This document shows positions 11,789 through 23,615 of a stretch of 64,000 bases of DNA, in pieces (the first letter of the stretch is position 1; every line of letters begins with the position of its first letter). Origin of the DNA: Hyalella azteca (taxonomy: Eukaryota > Arthropoda > Malacostraca > Amphipoda > Hyalellidae); contig NW_025938177.1 in assembly GCF_000764305.2 (NCBI RefSeq), positions 1 through 64,000 of the forward strand. Reading direction: 5' to 3'. The notes below the pieces were generated by a model. It searched no databases. It saw nothing but the letters and a program-made list of their open reading frames with translations, and was not told where the DNA came from. Position numbers and translations under genes: made by a program.

Positions 11789-12270
11789 AAACTTCAGTAA
11801 GTTGGACACAAATTCAGAACAGTAAATTCATTAACTGGTTAATTAAGAAAAAATTAAACCGAGAACTTGCTAATATTTCAGCAAAAAAATAAGTTGATAA
11901 AAAAATTTTCCAGGCAAAGTAGTCTTGCTCTTGAACATTTCATTCTCGGGTACAGTCAACCTTAACATAAATAATTTATTGATCGCATAACTAATAACAG
12001 TTGATCACGTGTTCAATCCAGCATCTATGAACCACCAACTTAAATAATATTTTTTGGTACGTTTTTTTTACATATCTTCATAAATTTCTACGATAAATTA
12101 TTGTTTTTATGAAAATCTCAAGCACCGGCTATTGTGCTCACAATCTAGTTCAATTATTTTGGCCACAAAAAACATGCAGGGAGGTTTCCACGCTTTTCTT
12201 AAAAAAAGTTTTGTTATTAAGATCACATATGATAATTTTATCGCTATTTATTAAGCACCTCGCGCCTCTG

Positions 12271-12450
12271 CACTTGTGAATATGAAGATTCTGGTCGCCG
12301 TAACATTATTTGTTCACTTGTAAATATGAAGCTTCGGGTCACCGTAACATTATTTGTTCACTTGTAAATATGAAGCTTCGGGTCGCCGTAACATTATTTG
12401 TTCACTTGTAAATATGAAGCTTCGGGTCACCGTAACATTATTTGTTCACT
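12271..12450. repeat. 44-bp tandem repeat, four copies
   Basis: Unit contains CGTAACATTATTTGTTCACT followed by TGTAAATATGAAGCTTCGGG. The first copy is the most diverged. Confidence 0.88.
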
Positions 12451-12634
12451 CAGTATCACGAATCCAAACGCACCCACTCTGAGCCACGTGACGTCATCAT
12501 CTCCAGAAGATATCCATCCCAGAACCTTTTCCATGTCTAAACTCGTTAACTTCAGCATCGAGAAAAAAGAAACCAATTTAAAATTTACGTCGACTACCAG
12601 CTCCGTTTAAAAAAATTTAACAAGGGCAATAGTA

Positions 12635-12801
12635 CAAAAAATATAACTCAGTACTCACTGCAGTGAGTGACAGAGAGCGCATTTTCTCGTCGATGAAAAC
12701 GTGAAGTCACGGACGGACGGACAGACGGACGGACAGACAGACAGACGGACATGGCGCGCACAATAGTGCATTTTTCCATAAATGAGAAAATGCGCTAAAA
12801 A
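12635..12801 (-). repeat. Element A, copy 3
   Basis: Inverted full-length copy with intact ACTCACTGCAGTGAGT palindrome, tetranucleotide core and terminal GAGAAAATGCGCTAAAAA, about 850 bp from copy 2 and in the same orientation. Confidence 0.9.
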
Positions 12802-13245
12802 GGCACCTTGATCTAAGACCAATAATATGTGAGCTATCATCAACAACGGTAAGCGATTGAAATTTTACTTACAGAAGAGTTCACTTATAAGTAATGTGAT
12901 CTCCCATTGCACAGATATTATATTGACTCAACCGATCATGAATATAAGTTTCTCGTCGTGATTTTGAACTTTAAACGACCCGTCAATATATATTCTAAGC
13001 TTTAATACCGGAGCACCAACTACGAGCGCTAGCTGTCTTACGCAATTCTTAAGCAAACATTCAGAAATTATTTAAATTTAGTCACTATCCATAGTGAAAC
13101 ATGATATTTAAACGCGTAAGAACGATATTTATAATTTTAATTGATCGTTGCTCGATTTACTTATTCAGGGAAGATACTTCTTTTCTTCTAAATTGCCAGA
13201 ATTACTTTTTTGAGGTTCTGCGATCTATTAGCGGTTTCAGCGTTT

Positions 13246-13466
13246 ATTAGGCCGGAGGCCTGTCGCCGATTCTTAACATCGCAGAACAGTCACAGTATTT
13301 TGCGGTCTCGAACTCGCAACTCACTGCTACAATTCTGCTGTGCTTAACCGCCCGGCCTCCTTGCCGATTCTGACCAGAAACTGGCGCACAGAGCTGGGAT
13401 CGAACCCGCGCCTCTCTGCGCCAATCTTGGTACTCTGAACTGTAACCACTGGGCCACCCTGCCCCT
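13246..13466 (-). mobile_element. tRNA-derived SINE, apparently dimeric, with a LINE-like 3' tail
   Basis: Read on the minus strand: a tRNA-like head with A box GTGGCCCAGTGGTTA and B box GGTTCGATCCC, then a second tRNA-like unit (GGGCGGTTAAGC and GAGTTCGAGACC), then AAGAATCGGCGACAGGCC. That tail is shared with the 3' UTR of the LINE family at 16370, 19150, 20343, 30984 and 35263. The shared tail suggests mobilisation by that LINE. Confidence 0.75.
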
Positions 13467-13469
13467 AAA

Positions 13470-15224
13470 ACGCTGCATTTTACGGAGTAAAAATTCAAGT
13501 TTTTTAATTTTATGTCATGCATTATTCTCACATTGCACAGTCAACGACCATTAATGAAGAAAATCATTAATGATCTTTGACGACCATTACCAAAGACATT
13601 CAGTAAAGTTTTAAATACCTTAATCTCGATGTCAATAACGATCACAGGAACGTACATATATGATCCTCGTCAACAAAGTGCAGCCCCATTCGTAACTTCG
13701 GTAAGCTTCGTCGCGACGCCAAAGATCATCATCGGACCGGCAAAGATCTTCACCAAAAAGGTTTCCGTGGTGACCGTTTGCACATTTTACATCGAGCGTG
13801 TGAGTGTTCAATGCCTCGTGCTGGGAATATGGTCGGGGTAAATGGGCGCATGTCTACAATACTTCTTCTGAGGAATGTTCATATGTTTTAAATTGTTGAA
13901 TCGTTAAGAATTCCGAACCGGTGTATGAATAAATTACTTAAATCTTTAAATTGGAATATCTGAATTTAATTCATAGAATAGAAAATTAAATTAAACGTAA
14001 ATTAAAATTTCGTTCAAATTTCAAAACGGGGCTAAAATTGTGAGTTATCTGATTAAACAGGCATTAAAAAAGCTTTTTTCAAATAAAATACCTTTATTCC
14101 AACTTTCACTTTTATGGTAGGAAATATTGTATTTCGATGGAGTAACAGTTGTTATTTTACCCTTCACGACAAGTGTCGAATTATCCGGCGTTATTATTAT
14201 GCCGTGGTCCATGGTAATTATTAACCTCTCTTTTTCATTTTATCTCTTATTGCATATATAACGCATAGAAAATTAAATTGGACAAAATTAATTGAGAAGA
14301 TTTAGATTCCCTAAATCTAATGATGACTTTTATTACAGGGCTCACTCATTTCTTGCAAATTTTGTCATTTTTAATGAAATTAACACCTAAAGAAACAGGT
14401 GGTTTAGTCTCAAGTGAAAAAGCAACCATGTCAGCCGTACATAAGTGGTATAAGCTAGTTTAGAAGCACTGACTGTCACGGCAATTTAATGACTCTACTA
14501 CAAAAATGTGAAACTATCACAAAAAAATCGCGCAAAAGTATCTTAGAATATCTAAAATCGGCAAAAAGTCGTGCAAAAGTATCTTAGAATACCGAAAATC
14601 GGCAAAATTTACCGTAAAATATTTTGATACATTTTTTATTAATTGTAAAATCTGCAATGGCTAAAGAAACGATAGAGAGCTTGAAGTAACACTAGGCGAT
14701 CATCAGTTTGCCAGTGGACGAACGGAGCGTTTGGTGTGCACGCGATGGCTCAAAGGTAGCAAATGAATCCTTGATACGAGGCAATGGATGAAGCCGCCCA
14801 CGCCGGGGAACATTAGGGAAATTCGGACTTTTTGTGCCTCGACATGTTGGCTTCATGGACCTGTCCATCCATAGGTACACATGTGTGCCACGTGTCTAAG
14901 CCTCAATATGGCCAAAATAAAACGATTAAAAGTGTCGTAGTCAATCTCTTCAATTTGTGGTTGTTCTTTTTGAATTCACGGTTACCAATAATTTGTTTCC
15001 GCATGCATTTCTCCCGATTTCATTTTCCTTTCTTTGCCGATGTTTAGTATTCTCAACTCCATATTCCGTCACACTCCAAGTTGACAGTAACTAGAGAGAA
15101 GCATATCTTAAACTAGTACTTGTAAACATTTATAGCGAAAATGAACGTACGCAGACCTCAGCCAGATTCTCATATACACGCCGCAGGTAGATACCCGTAT
15201 ACAGATCGCAAGCAGATAATGATA
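13470..15224. other. Intergenic, one doubtful open segment
   Basis: A GC-richer stretch at 13630-13800 is open on both strands. The minus reading contains TFLVKIFAGPMMIFGV, but it lacks a matching pair of splice sites, so I do not call a gene. A ~50-bp imperfect duplication (AAAAGTATCTTAGAATA) lies at 14530-14610. Confidence 0.35.
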
Positions 15225-15330
15225 TGCACACCCGTGACAGATACTCGTATACGCACCAGAAGCAGATACTCGTATACGCACCAGAAGCAGATACTCGTAT
15301 ACGCACCAGAAGCACATACTCATATATACA
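15225..15330. repeat. 25-bp tandem repeat, three to four copies
   Basis: Unit contains CGTATACGCACCAGAAGCAG followed by ATACT. It is open in several frames on both strands, giving unreal repetitive peptides. Confidence 0.85.
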
Positions 15331-16369
15331 CCGCACGCAGATAATCATACAGTAAACTACATACCGCAACCGGTATTTAGATCAAGGATAAATGCTCATA
15401 AGCCCGGGGTACTCACACACTCGCACATATACTCGCACTCAGGCAAATGTCAAATACTTGTGCCTGGAAACGGCAATATATACATATTTAAAAAACATAT
15501 GTATAAAAACAGTGCAATAATACCTGAGGGCAATAATCTGTGTTTAAACCCAAGCACATATATTCAAAGAAACAGGGTTCAAACCTTCGTAAACAAACTG
15601 GAGGAAAACACCCCCGTGCAATCAGACGGGGAACATACTCGCAGATAAACCAGAAGCCGGAACCTGTATTCACGCCGGTGGCAAAAACGCGCGTAAAATC
15701 TGGAACAAATCTTCATGGCCAGACCAACGGTGAATACTCGTATACGGACCAAGGACGATGGGACTGAAGGTTCACTGCGAGTGTAGCGAGACAGTGAGAG
15801 TGAAGTCCCCATACTTGTGAAGAGGCTCTGATAGGGGATTCAATAGAAGGGACGAAGCCCCAAGCTTGCATAGTTTTGTGGAGCGTAGATTCAGTGTAGG
15901 AAAAAATTCATTGGGAGGGAAGAGGCACCATGATTCAAAATTTATCCAGGGAATATAAATTCAATGAGAGTAGAGGTTCTCTATGAATGAAGATTTACAG
16001 TGATTAAATAAGTCCCAAGCAGAAATTCTTATTGTGAAGATTCATTGAAAGAAGAGTAACGCTGTGAGTGATGATGCCGCAGAGATCTTAACTTTGCTAT
16101 TGGTACCATATAATATTGCTGAAACAGTTATTAATATTATAATGAACAACGTTAACCCGAACGAAATTATGGCATTAAATTTTAGGCTAAAGCCTAACGG
16201 AATCATTTACGTAATTTAACATTCATTCAAGCTGGCACACGTTCAGTGTCACTCTTTAAACCATTTAGACTGGATATTTACCTGGCTACGAACACATTAC
16301 CATGCATCAATTTCAATAATATAAGCATTCACTATTCATAGGGCGAAATACAATAAATTGTTGCGTATG
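15331..16369. other. Intergenic, degenerate ACTCGTATACG-type words
   Basis: Scattered words resembling the neighbouring 25-bp array continue to about 15750. Beyond that nothing is recognised. Confidence 0.4.
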
Positions 16370-16500
16370 ATAATGAAGAGATAGAATAGAATAGAATAGA
16401 AGTGTCGGCGTTGAAGAAATAGGCCCATGGCCTGTTGCCGATTCTTGAACTTTTCGTGACTTGATTCACAAGGGATCCGGCCTTTGGAACCCGATCTTAC
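16370..16500 (-). mobile_element. LINE 3' end, truncated copy
   Basis: Begins (on plus) with an AGAAT pentamer run, the 3' tail of a minus-oriented LINE, followed by AGTGTCGGCGTTGAAGAAAT, AGGCCCATGGCCTGTTGCCG and GATTCACAAGGGATCCGGCC. The same block recurs at 30984, 35263 and, in plus orientation, 20343. Severely 5' truncated, no coding content. Confidence 0.85.
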
Positions 16501-16837
16501 TTATTGTTGTTACTTACTTATACACCACTGTAGTCTGAAAATGAAATTGGCCCCAATAAATATTGACTAGTCACTGATTATGAGTTTGAAGCGATAAAGA
16601 AAGTCCGCATTTTAGATTTTAGCCCTGACTCGTGCCATGTGTGTACCTCTGTACAAAACTAATGACATGCAGGATGAGCAAATACTTTATACAAGCAGGG
16701 AATTAGCGTGTTGATTTCCTTTCCTTCTCAATATTAGCTCATGTAGTAACACTCGTAAAAAAACTTCTTATTTTTCGAAATGCAGCACGAATAAAATTGT
16801 AATAAAATGGAATGCTTCTGAGCATGAACCTAGTTGA

Positions 16838-17262
16838 AATAATATGCGTTTAAAAATTACTTTTTAAAGACAACACTTCTGAACAATCCAGTGTCTTGGA
16901 TGTTACACATGCACAATGAATTTCCAATTTTATTTTCACATATTAAAAAAATTATTTCTCAAAATTTTTTAAGATATCAAAATTATGTAAATTTTCAAAT
17001 TTATTTATGCATATATGGATTATAAGATTTGTAGCAGACCAAATTATTTTTTCATTTTTGTAATAATGAACTAAAAAATTTTTTATTTATAAAATTATTT
17101 ATTCTGTTAATTGATTCATGCATTGTCTCCAACTTTACGCAAGTGTGCCAAATTTCAGGTCGATTGGACAGGTAGACCTATGTTAAATATCGATTATGAG
17201 ATTTGTAGCAGACAGACAGACAGACGGACAGACAAACAGACCGATAAACAAACAAACAAGAA
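16838..17262 (+). repeat. Dispersed repeat family B, copy 1
   Basis: AT-rich ~400-bp block ending TTTGTAGCAGACAGACAGAC, a CAGA tetranucleotide tail. Much of it reappears inverted at 46935-47240: GATTCATGCATTGTC, TTACGCAAGTGTGC, TTTCAGGTCGATTGGACAG and others. An internal partial duplication places GATTTGTAGCAGAC at both about 17027 and 17202. Confidence 0.75.
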
Positions 17263-19145
17263 GTAAAGTTAAAGAGAAGTGTTGTAATTACATAAATTGG
17301 TAGACACGATTTGCAGTGATCACAATCGGCGGGCCTTACTAGGAAATTTGGATTGCATCTGAATACTAGTATCACTTTAGGTTTAATCTAATAGGATTCT
17401 AAACGGGATAAAACGCTCGTTTTGGTTTTTTGCCGTTAGCGTTGGAAATTTGCATGCTTTTCCCGATTAATTTATTTATGAGATCATGCATTTATACATG
17501 TAGCATTTAGCAGTACTCTACAAAGAACCAAAGCCAACCTACTATTACTATGCTTAACCCTTCAACGACCAGGTGTACTTTACGGTCGCCCTTCAAATAA
17601 TCGTTTAGGTAATATTATTGTCAAGATAATGAATTGGCACTAGCCGCTAGTTGTCTTGGACGTGTTCGGTAATTAAGCGTCCCTTCTTTGTTTCGGTGGT
17701 GCAACTCTACCCTTTGCCGCCAACTACGCAGTACAGCGATGATCTTGTTGGGAATCCGTGATGCAATTGATTTGTTGAACACTCCCAAGCTTTATTGGAC
17801 TACGGTGGGAAAATCAGATAAGTTACAACATTGAAATAATTCTACACTGTTTCAAGTACAATAGTGGGTGCACATGCAAATTTTGAACATAAATTACATG
17901 CATATATCACATTAGATTCACTAGAGTAGTAAGATGTTGTTCACAGACTGAGATGTTTTCTTGGAAAAGAAAAAGTTTTTTTTTGCTAAGGCTCTTGAAG
18001 GAGTCTGAAAGGCAAAAAATATTACAAGTAAACTTCAATGAAACGGTCATTTGTCCAGTGTATAAAATAAGTAAACAGAATCAGTATTTCTCACAATAAT
18101 GAGAAAAATATTGTAGAAGGACCCTAAATTATAGAATAGTAATGAAAACAGTTATTATACATCGTAATTCTTTACTTGCATGGTCGAAGGACCAACGTGA
18201 CTCAATGGTCAAGTTTCAAACGATTCTAACGACCATCACTGATACAGGTGTTGATCGGCGGATTGCTTCTTCAACCCCAATAAACTATCTGAGCTTCACA
18301 ATCTTCACTCCAACCTACTCGATATAATACCATCCATCAATTAAAAGGAGAGGGACGGCAAAAATCTTATTCAATTCCAACCACTGTTAAGTAAAAAAAA
18401 CCAAAACCCTCCCCCCAAAAATCCATTAGTGTCATTGTCTGAAAATTTGTCAAATTGGCAATAAAACTAATGGATAATAAAATAAGCATCGGACGGCATG
18501 TGTTTTATTGCTAACTGCATTAGTGGTGCACTTCTTCAAACATATCCCAAGCCCTTCATCAATGTTGTGATAATTTTTTTATGTTTCACACAATGATTTT
18601 TCCCCAACTAATCTTGCACATGGTTGATGCACTAATGGGAAGAGACATCCCTATTTTCTCCATCCCCTTGATGCAATTTACAATAGTACGCTAAATTTCT
18701 CTAATTAAAAAATCTAACAAGTTGGAATGGTTATTTTGAGCAAAAGATAAAAATTTTGACCAAAATACTCGATGTATACTCTATGTATACAAAATACTCG
18801 ATGTATACTTATATATTTCTTGATAAACTATGAGCTATTTTTGATAAACTATGAGGTAAGAGAGGACCATTTGTGGGGTAAGATGGGATCACTTGTGGGG
18901 TAAAATAGGATCATTTAGTGGTCCCGTCTTACCCAATGTCCTGTCCTATTTTAACCCATTTTAGAATACATGTCAGGCAGTGATGGTAGCAGGTAGGAAT
19001 GCCTAGTATGTCTCAAAAGTTGCTTGTTACTTGAGGTTACATGCCTACATCCACAAACCTGGCCAAAAGATTTTTCTCATCAGACAGAGCTTGTTTCCCA
19101 AATATGGTTACCTATAATGTAACCCTCCATTACATAGGTTTTAAC
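17263..19145. other. Intergenic, nothing recognised
   Basis: A short repeated phrase at 18850-18910 (TGTGGGGTAAGATGGGATCA-like) is the only structure noted. Confidence 0.45.
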
Positions 19146-19149
19146 ATAA

Positions 19150-20171
19150 CATAACATAGTGATGTCGGCGCTGAAGTGTAGGCCTGATTTGGCCTGTCGC
19201 CGATTCTTTTCCTTTTCGTGCCTTGTTCATAGGTCTAAACTCGTGTCATTTGACCGGATCTTTTCATGACTGGCGATAGTTTGAAGTAGCTACTAGACTT
19301 CCACCGGGTTCGATAAGGAGCGAGGCATTTCAAATCTGAACATATATTTTTCCATAGCTTTATCTCGTCTGTTCTTGAACGCGTTCATACTTGGAGCGCC
19401 AACGATGTCATCGGGGAGGCTGTTCCACATNNNNNNNNNNNNNNNNNNNNNNNNNNNNNNNNNNNNNNNNNNNNNNNNNNNNNNNNNNNNNNNNNNNNNN
19501 NNNNNNNNNNNNNNNNNNNNNNNNNNNNNNNNNNNNNNNNNNNNNNNNNNNNNNNNNNNNNNNNNNNNNNNNNNNNNNNNNNNNNNNNNNNNNNNNNNNN
19601 NNNNNNNNNNNNNNNNNNNNNNNNNNNNNNNNNNNNNNNNNNNNNNNNNNNNNNNNNNNNNNNNNNNNNNNNNNNNNNNNNNNNNNNNNNNNNNNNNNNN
19701 NNNNNNNNNNNNNNNNNNNNNNNNNNNNNNNNNNNNNNNNNNNNNNNNNNNNNNNNNNNNNNNNNNNNNNNNNNNNNNNNNNNNNNNNNNNNNNNNNNNN
19801 NNNNNNNNNNNNNNNNNNNNNNNNNNNNNNNNNNNNNNNNNNNNNNNNNNNNNNNNNNNNNNNNNNNNNNNNNNNNNNNNNNNNNNNNNNNNNNCACACC
19901 ACACTGATTCTCTAGCTGATTGATGCTCTGCAGATAACTTAACTTGCTGGGCCCCATAAGAGGTTCTAACCCACAGAGCTACACCTCTACTGCACTGCTC
20001 TTCATTTAAGTTATGAAAACAATCAAAACCTGGCAGCTGAAATTCAACAGGTACAATTTTCCACCCGTGATTTTTTAGGAAGTCCATGGAATAATTCAGT
20101 GAGCATGGAATAAACGTCTCGGACATATATAAGGCTAGACTCTCGGCCAGCCTCCATTTAAAAAATCTCAT
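19150..20171 (-). mobile_element. Non-LTR retrotransposon (LINE), broken by an assembly gap
   Basis: On the minus strand, 20171-19895 encodes an N-terminal endonuclease-like stretch (MSETFIP, then SRGVALWVRT and ESVWC, as in apurinic-type endonucleases of LINEs). After the gap, 19430-19293 encodes the typical end of a LINE reverse transcriptase (WNSLPDDIVGAPSMNAFKNR ... NPVEV stop). The 3' UTR follows with GCCGATTC and a tail of ATAAC pentamers near 19145. The reverse transcriptase core is absent or hidden in the gap. A complete element would need over 2 kb between the two pieces. Confidence 0.85.
19431..19894. other. Assembly gap (464 N)
   Basis: Run of N inside a LINE. Reading frames that run through it are meaningless. 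Confidence 1.
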
Positions 20172-20342
20172 GAGCTAAACATCAGCGTTAGGCAATCATG
20201 AATAAGTGTATCAAGTTTCAGCAAGCTACGTTCATTACTTTGGGAGAAATTTCAAAATTCCATGCTCATTGAATTTGGAGACCGGCTGCGAGTCCGGCCG
20301 TAAATTTGTCCGAGTGGTGCTATGCAGTTGCACTTGTTCAGT

Positions 20343-20522
20343 CATGAAATGCCTAGCACCTTCCAAGCCTTGCAAGAAGTCTACCAGCTATCTCAATCAC
20401 TCATCAGTTATGGAAAGATCGGGTACAAAAGGCAGGATCCCTTGTAGAATCAAATCACGAGAAGTACATTATCTGCAACAGACCATTGGCCTATTTCTTC
20501 AGTGTTGACACTTCTATGACTT
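20343..20522 (+). mobile_element. LINE 3' end, plus orientation
   Basis: Plus-strand copy of the LINE 3' UTR: AGCTATCTCAATCA, GTTATGGAAAGATCGGGT, GGATCCCTTG, GGCCTATTTCTTCAGTG and GACACTTCTATG. It is inverted with respect to the LINE at 19150-20171 and more diverged than the 30984 copy. Confidence 0.8.
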
Positions 20523-21396
20523 ACATATAATAGGTTAGCATTATTTCATTTTACTGAACAAATTTACAGAAATCAGAAGATGATCAATAAAATGCTAAAT
20601 AATATTGTTGGTCCTTTTTTCTTTTCATTTGTATAAATGTGTAATCTATTACGTAAAAGCATTGCTATCCATGTTTTAGAGGAAATTGTAAACGGTTAGT
20701 TACCCCCCGTCCGATCTCAGTGCAACATAGGATGTGAACTCGCGAGCACAGCAGTGCACCACCAATTTTGTGCACCAATAAGCCCTAAATCGAATGCCTT
20801 GGATCTCTCCGGACATCCACCCGTGGTTGAACTCTTAAAAGCTGCTTTACTATCATTTCCCTAAAGCTTGAGGAAAGACATTGTTGCTTTGCCACACCAT
20901 AGTGGGATGGAAAATGTTCAAAATTTGGCTCTTGGGTGGCGTGCAAAGCCAAAACATGACTTTGGTGCTCTCAAACTCCAGCTAACCTTTTAGAATACAA
21001 ATGTTGTGAGGCTGTGACCTGGTACACCAAACTCAGGAAGCAGCACCCAAGCTGGGTTCAGCATATTGGAACTGCCATCCATAGTGGCAAACCACAGCTT
21101 TTTTAGAATCAGTTCATTTTCAATTTCCTCATTTACCCAAGATTTAAACCAATTTCTTAAGTATGATGATGCTAGTATCCAGGATACTTTACTGGTCTAC
21201 TTATAGGACTCAAAAATGAACTTGAGGGAGAGTCTAAAAAACTCTCTGCTTTGCCACTATGCTGCCATCATATGGGGTAGGGTAAACGCGGTATATTCCG
21301 ACAAGCGACAACGTGGGTAATTCCGTCACCTCTCTAGTTTTTCCTTTATATTAAGCTTTGTTTTAGTTCCATCAGTGCCAAAACACTAGGTCTTGG
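20523..21396. other. Intergenic, nothing recognised
   Basis: No coding or repeat structure identified. Confidence 0.4.
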
Positions 21397-22382
21397 CCAT
21401 ATATATATATATATATATATATATGCAAGTTTGATTGAAGACCAGAGCATGCTTTTTATTTACAATCTTCTTGTTCGTCTTTTCAATGCGGAGGGCGATT
21501 CTGGCGGAGGGCCAGGCTATTTTCTAAACAGAAAAACCTACTCTATAAACTCTTTTTAGCTAGTTAATCACGCTATTTGCCAAATTCTTGACGAAGTTAC
21601 ATTGAAAGATGTAACGGCACAACGGATAACGAAAATATAAAACTTTTGATCTACTACAAAAATAAGAAAATAAAAAACCTTGTAATGAATAATAATCCCT
21701 GTAAAAAAACTGGTCTGCTTCAAGAAACTAATGTGGTTTATAAATTCTCATGTAATAAAGAAGGTTGTAGACTTCTTCCAAACATGAACTACATTGGACT
21801 TACAAGTACGACCTTGAGCCGACGACTCACATGCCACCTGCAATCTGGAGGACCTAAGAACCACATGCGGGAGGCTCACAATGAGACCATCACCCGAGCG
21901 ACATTGGAAGCCTGCACCAGCGTAGTTATGCGGTGCCCCGACCCATTGAGATTGACGATAGCTGAGGCCCTCATTATCAAGAGCGAGTCTCCAGCTATCA
22001 ACTTCCAAACTACAGGATACGTCCGGACGCTGAAATTATTTTCAGAGTAATTTTAAGTTTATATATTTTGTTGTATCCATATTATTTATTTTATTGTATC
22101 CACTATACCATTCATATGTACTTCAGTCATTTCAAATTCAATTTCAAATGTTGTAAAACCATCTCCAGCTTGATAATGAAAATTGTATTTTCGAAATGTT
22201 GCTAACTATTAAAATGTCATTCGGAAACCTGCTTTTCGATCTCCCGGCTCCAGCTAGAAATTTGGTTCGACTCATTGAAAAGACGAACAAGAAGATTGTA
22301 AATAAAAAGCATGCTCTGGTCTTCAATCAAACTTGCATAAAAGAGAAGCTTTTGCCGAACTACACCAATATATATATATATA
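21397..22382 (+). mobile_element. Penelope-like element, 5'-truncated, with inverted 64-bp ends
   Basis: Bounded by AT dinucleotide runs (21397-21424 and 22368-22382). The left end 21425-21488 is the reverse complement of the right end 22273-22336 (GCAAGTTTGATTGAAGACCA at the left edge). Between them lies the GIY-YIG endonuclease frame. Downstream of its stop, 22196-22370 encodes what looks like the N-terminal region of a PLE ORF (KKIVNKKHALVFN, then CIKEKLLPNYTNIY), so the right end looks like the start of a next unit, as in PLE pseudo-LTRs. The reverse transcriptase region is missing. Confidence 0.8.
21646..22050 (+). CDS. GIY-YIG endonuclease domain of a Penelope-like element
   Basis: Encodes LIYYKNKKIKNL, a cysteine pair (YKFSCNKEGC), then YIGLTSTTLSRRLTCHLQSG and IAEALIIKSESPAIN, the order of the GIY-YIG endonuclease domain at the C-terminus of PLE polyproteins. 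The second motif half is YIG; the GIY half is replaced by the MNY of NMNYIG. The frame is open upstream to about 21592, where a stop ends it, so the copy cannot encode the reverse transcriptase. It is intact to its own stop and followed by an AT-rich 3' UTR. Confidence 0.85.
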   Translation: MIYYKNKKIKNLVMNNNPCKKTGLLQETNVVYKFSCNKEGCRLLPNMNYIGLTSTTLSRRLTCHLQSGGPKNHMREAHNETITRATLEACTSVVMRCPDPLRLTIAEALIIKSESPAINFQTTGYVRTLKLFSE

Positions 22383-22396
22383 GCCATATAGGCTAG

Positions 22397-23593
22397 GTGA
22401 CATTTTCAAAAAATAAAAATGGGAAGAGAATCAGATGGAATACACTTCATTGGGCATGTCCTATAAGCAAAAAGATTCAAAAGATTCACTTCCAGCATCA
22501 AGATCAAGTGGTTGGATCGTATGAATTTATTACCCTATGGCTTGAAGCTTGATCTGCACTGCAGAAAAGTCCATCTAATTTTCCGGTGTAGCTTACTAGC
22601 TTCTTGCCCAATGCAAGACTTTGTATATTAAGGAAGAGAGTAGAAATTGGTTTTCCTGTGTTTATTTTGTCTTTTCATAACTGGAGTCTGGAATGATAGT
22701 GGTGCTCACTCATCAAGCTCTCATGAATCATATCAAAAGTTTTGGAAATTTATTATGAGACTCAGTTTTTCATCTGCCTTAACCCTTTAGCGGGCAAGCA
22801 TTGAAATATCCAGAAATGAAAATTTCAGAAACCATTTCAAGAAAGTAAGAAGTATTATACAATATATTTATTTCTATGAATTTTTGCAAATTTTGCCTAT
22901 TGAAGGTTTAAATCGCACTTGAAGAATTCAATAAATGCAATTAGTACACAAAATTTTTCTTTATATGGTAATCAAAATTCAGTTTATGCAAATGAAGAAT
23001 TAGAAACATAAAATTTTAATTTAATTAAATTTGATCAAAATGCCAAAATAAATAAATATATATATTGATCCTTCCACCTTTTGAAGAAAATGAGGAAAGA
23101 GCGTCAGTTCCATTGTCCGAGTCAAAACCTTCATTTAAATGCTCATATTTCAATTTGTGGACTTTGCTGCTGGTGATGCTATAGATAGAACGATGGTCAG
23201 ATAATTAGGGATTGACTGAGGCATTAAAAGGATGCCTCAAAAACAAACAGGAAGCCGTGGTGAGGCTTTTTGTGACGTGATTTCAAGTGATCATATATGG
23301 TAACTTACCTGTGAAAGGGTTAATTTGTAGTTTGAGTTTACATTTGATCATTAACTCAAAAAATATTTGTCTTTTTAAAAACTTTAATAAATTTGCATGT
23401 CAGTTTGGAATGAAATAAGTGCCTTTAAATTCCCTTTTAAAATTCATCATGCAAAGAATTTTTCATCATATTATGTTCAACATTCAAGAGTTCATACAGT
23501 TTTTAAATTCTTTGTTCCACAACATAAGTAATCCATTTTTTTTCCTTTTCTCAGATCTCCTCATACAGTTGTTTGTTTTATTTATATTTTCAG
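22397..23593. other. Upstream region of the GPATCH3-like gene
   Basis: AT-rich, no array. A good acceptor (TTTATATTTTCAG, ending 23593) lies just before the first start codon, so a noncoding 5' exon is likely somewhere upstream. Its position and the promoter were not identified. Confidence 0.4.
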
Positions 23594-23615
23594 AGCTAAC
23601 CAAAAGATACCTACA

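Noticed and set aside
13629..13841. Possible exon (plus frame, or minus TFLVKIFAGPMMIFGV resembling a transporter helix)
   Set aside because: No matching acceptor and donor in a workable phase on the minus strand. The plus reading has no recognisable domain.
15108..15812. Cluster of overlapping frames on both strands
   Set aside because: They come from the 25-bp CGTATACGCACCAGAAGCAG-type repeat and its decayed flank.
19293..20171. Long frames across the N run
   Set aside because: The apparent proteins are produced by N codons. Only the two flanking LINE pieces on the minus strand are meaningful.
22144..22396. Possible small gene after the PLE endonuclease
   Set aside because: It is the N-terminal region of a PLE reading frame (LLPNYTNIY) inside the element's end, not a host gene.
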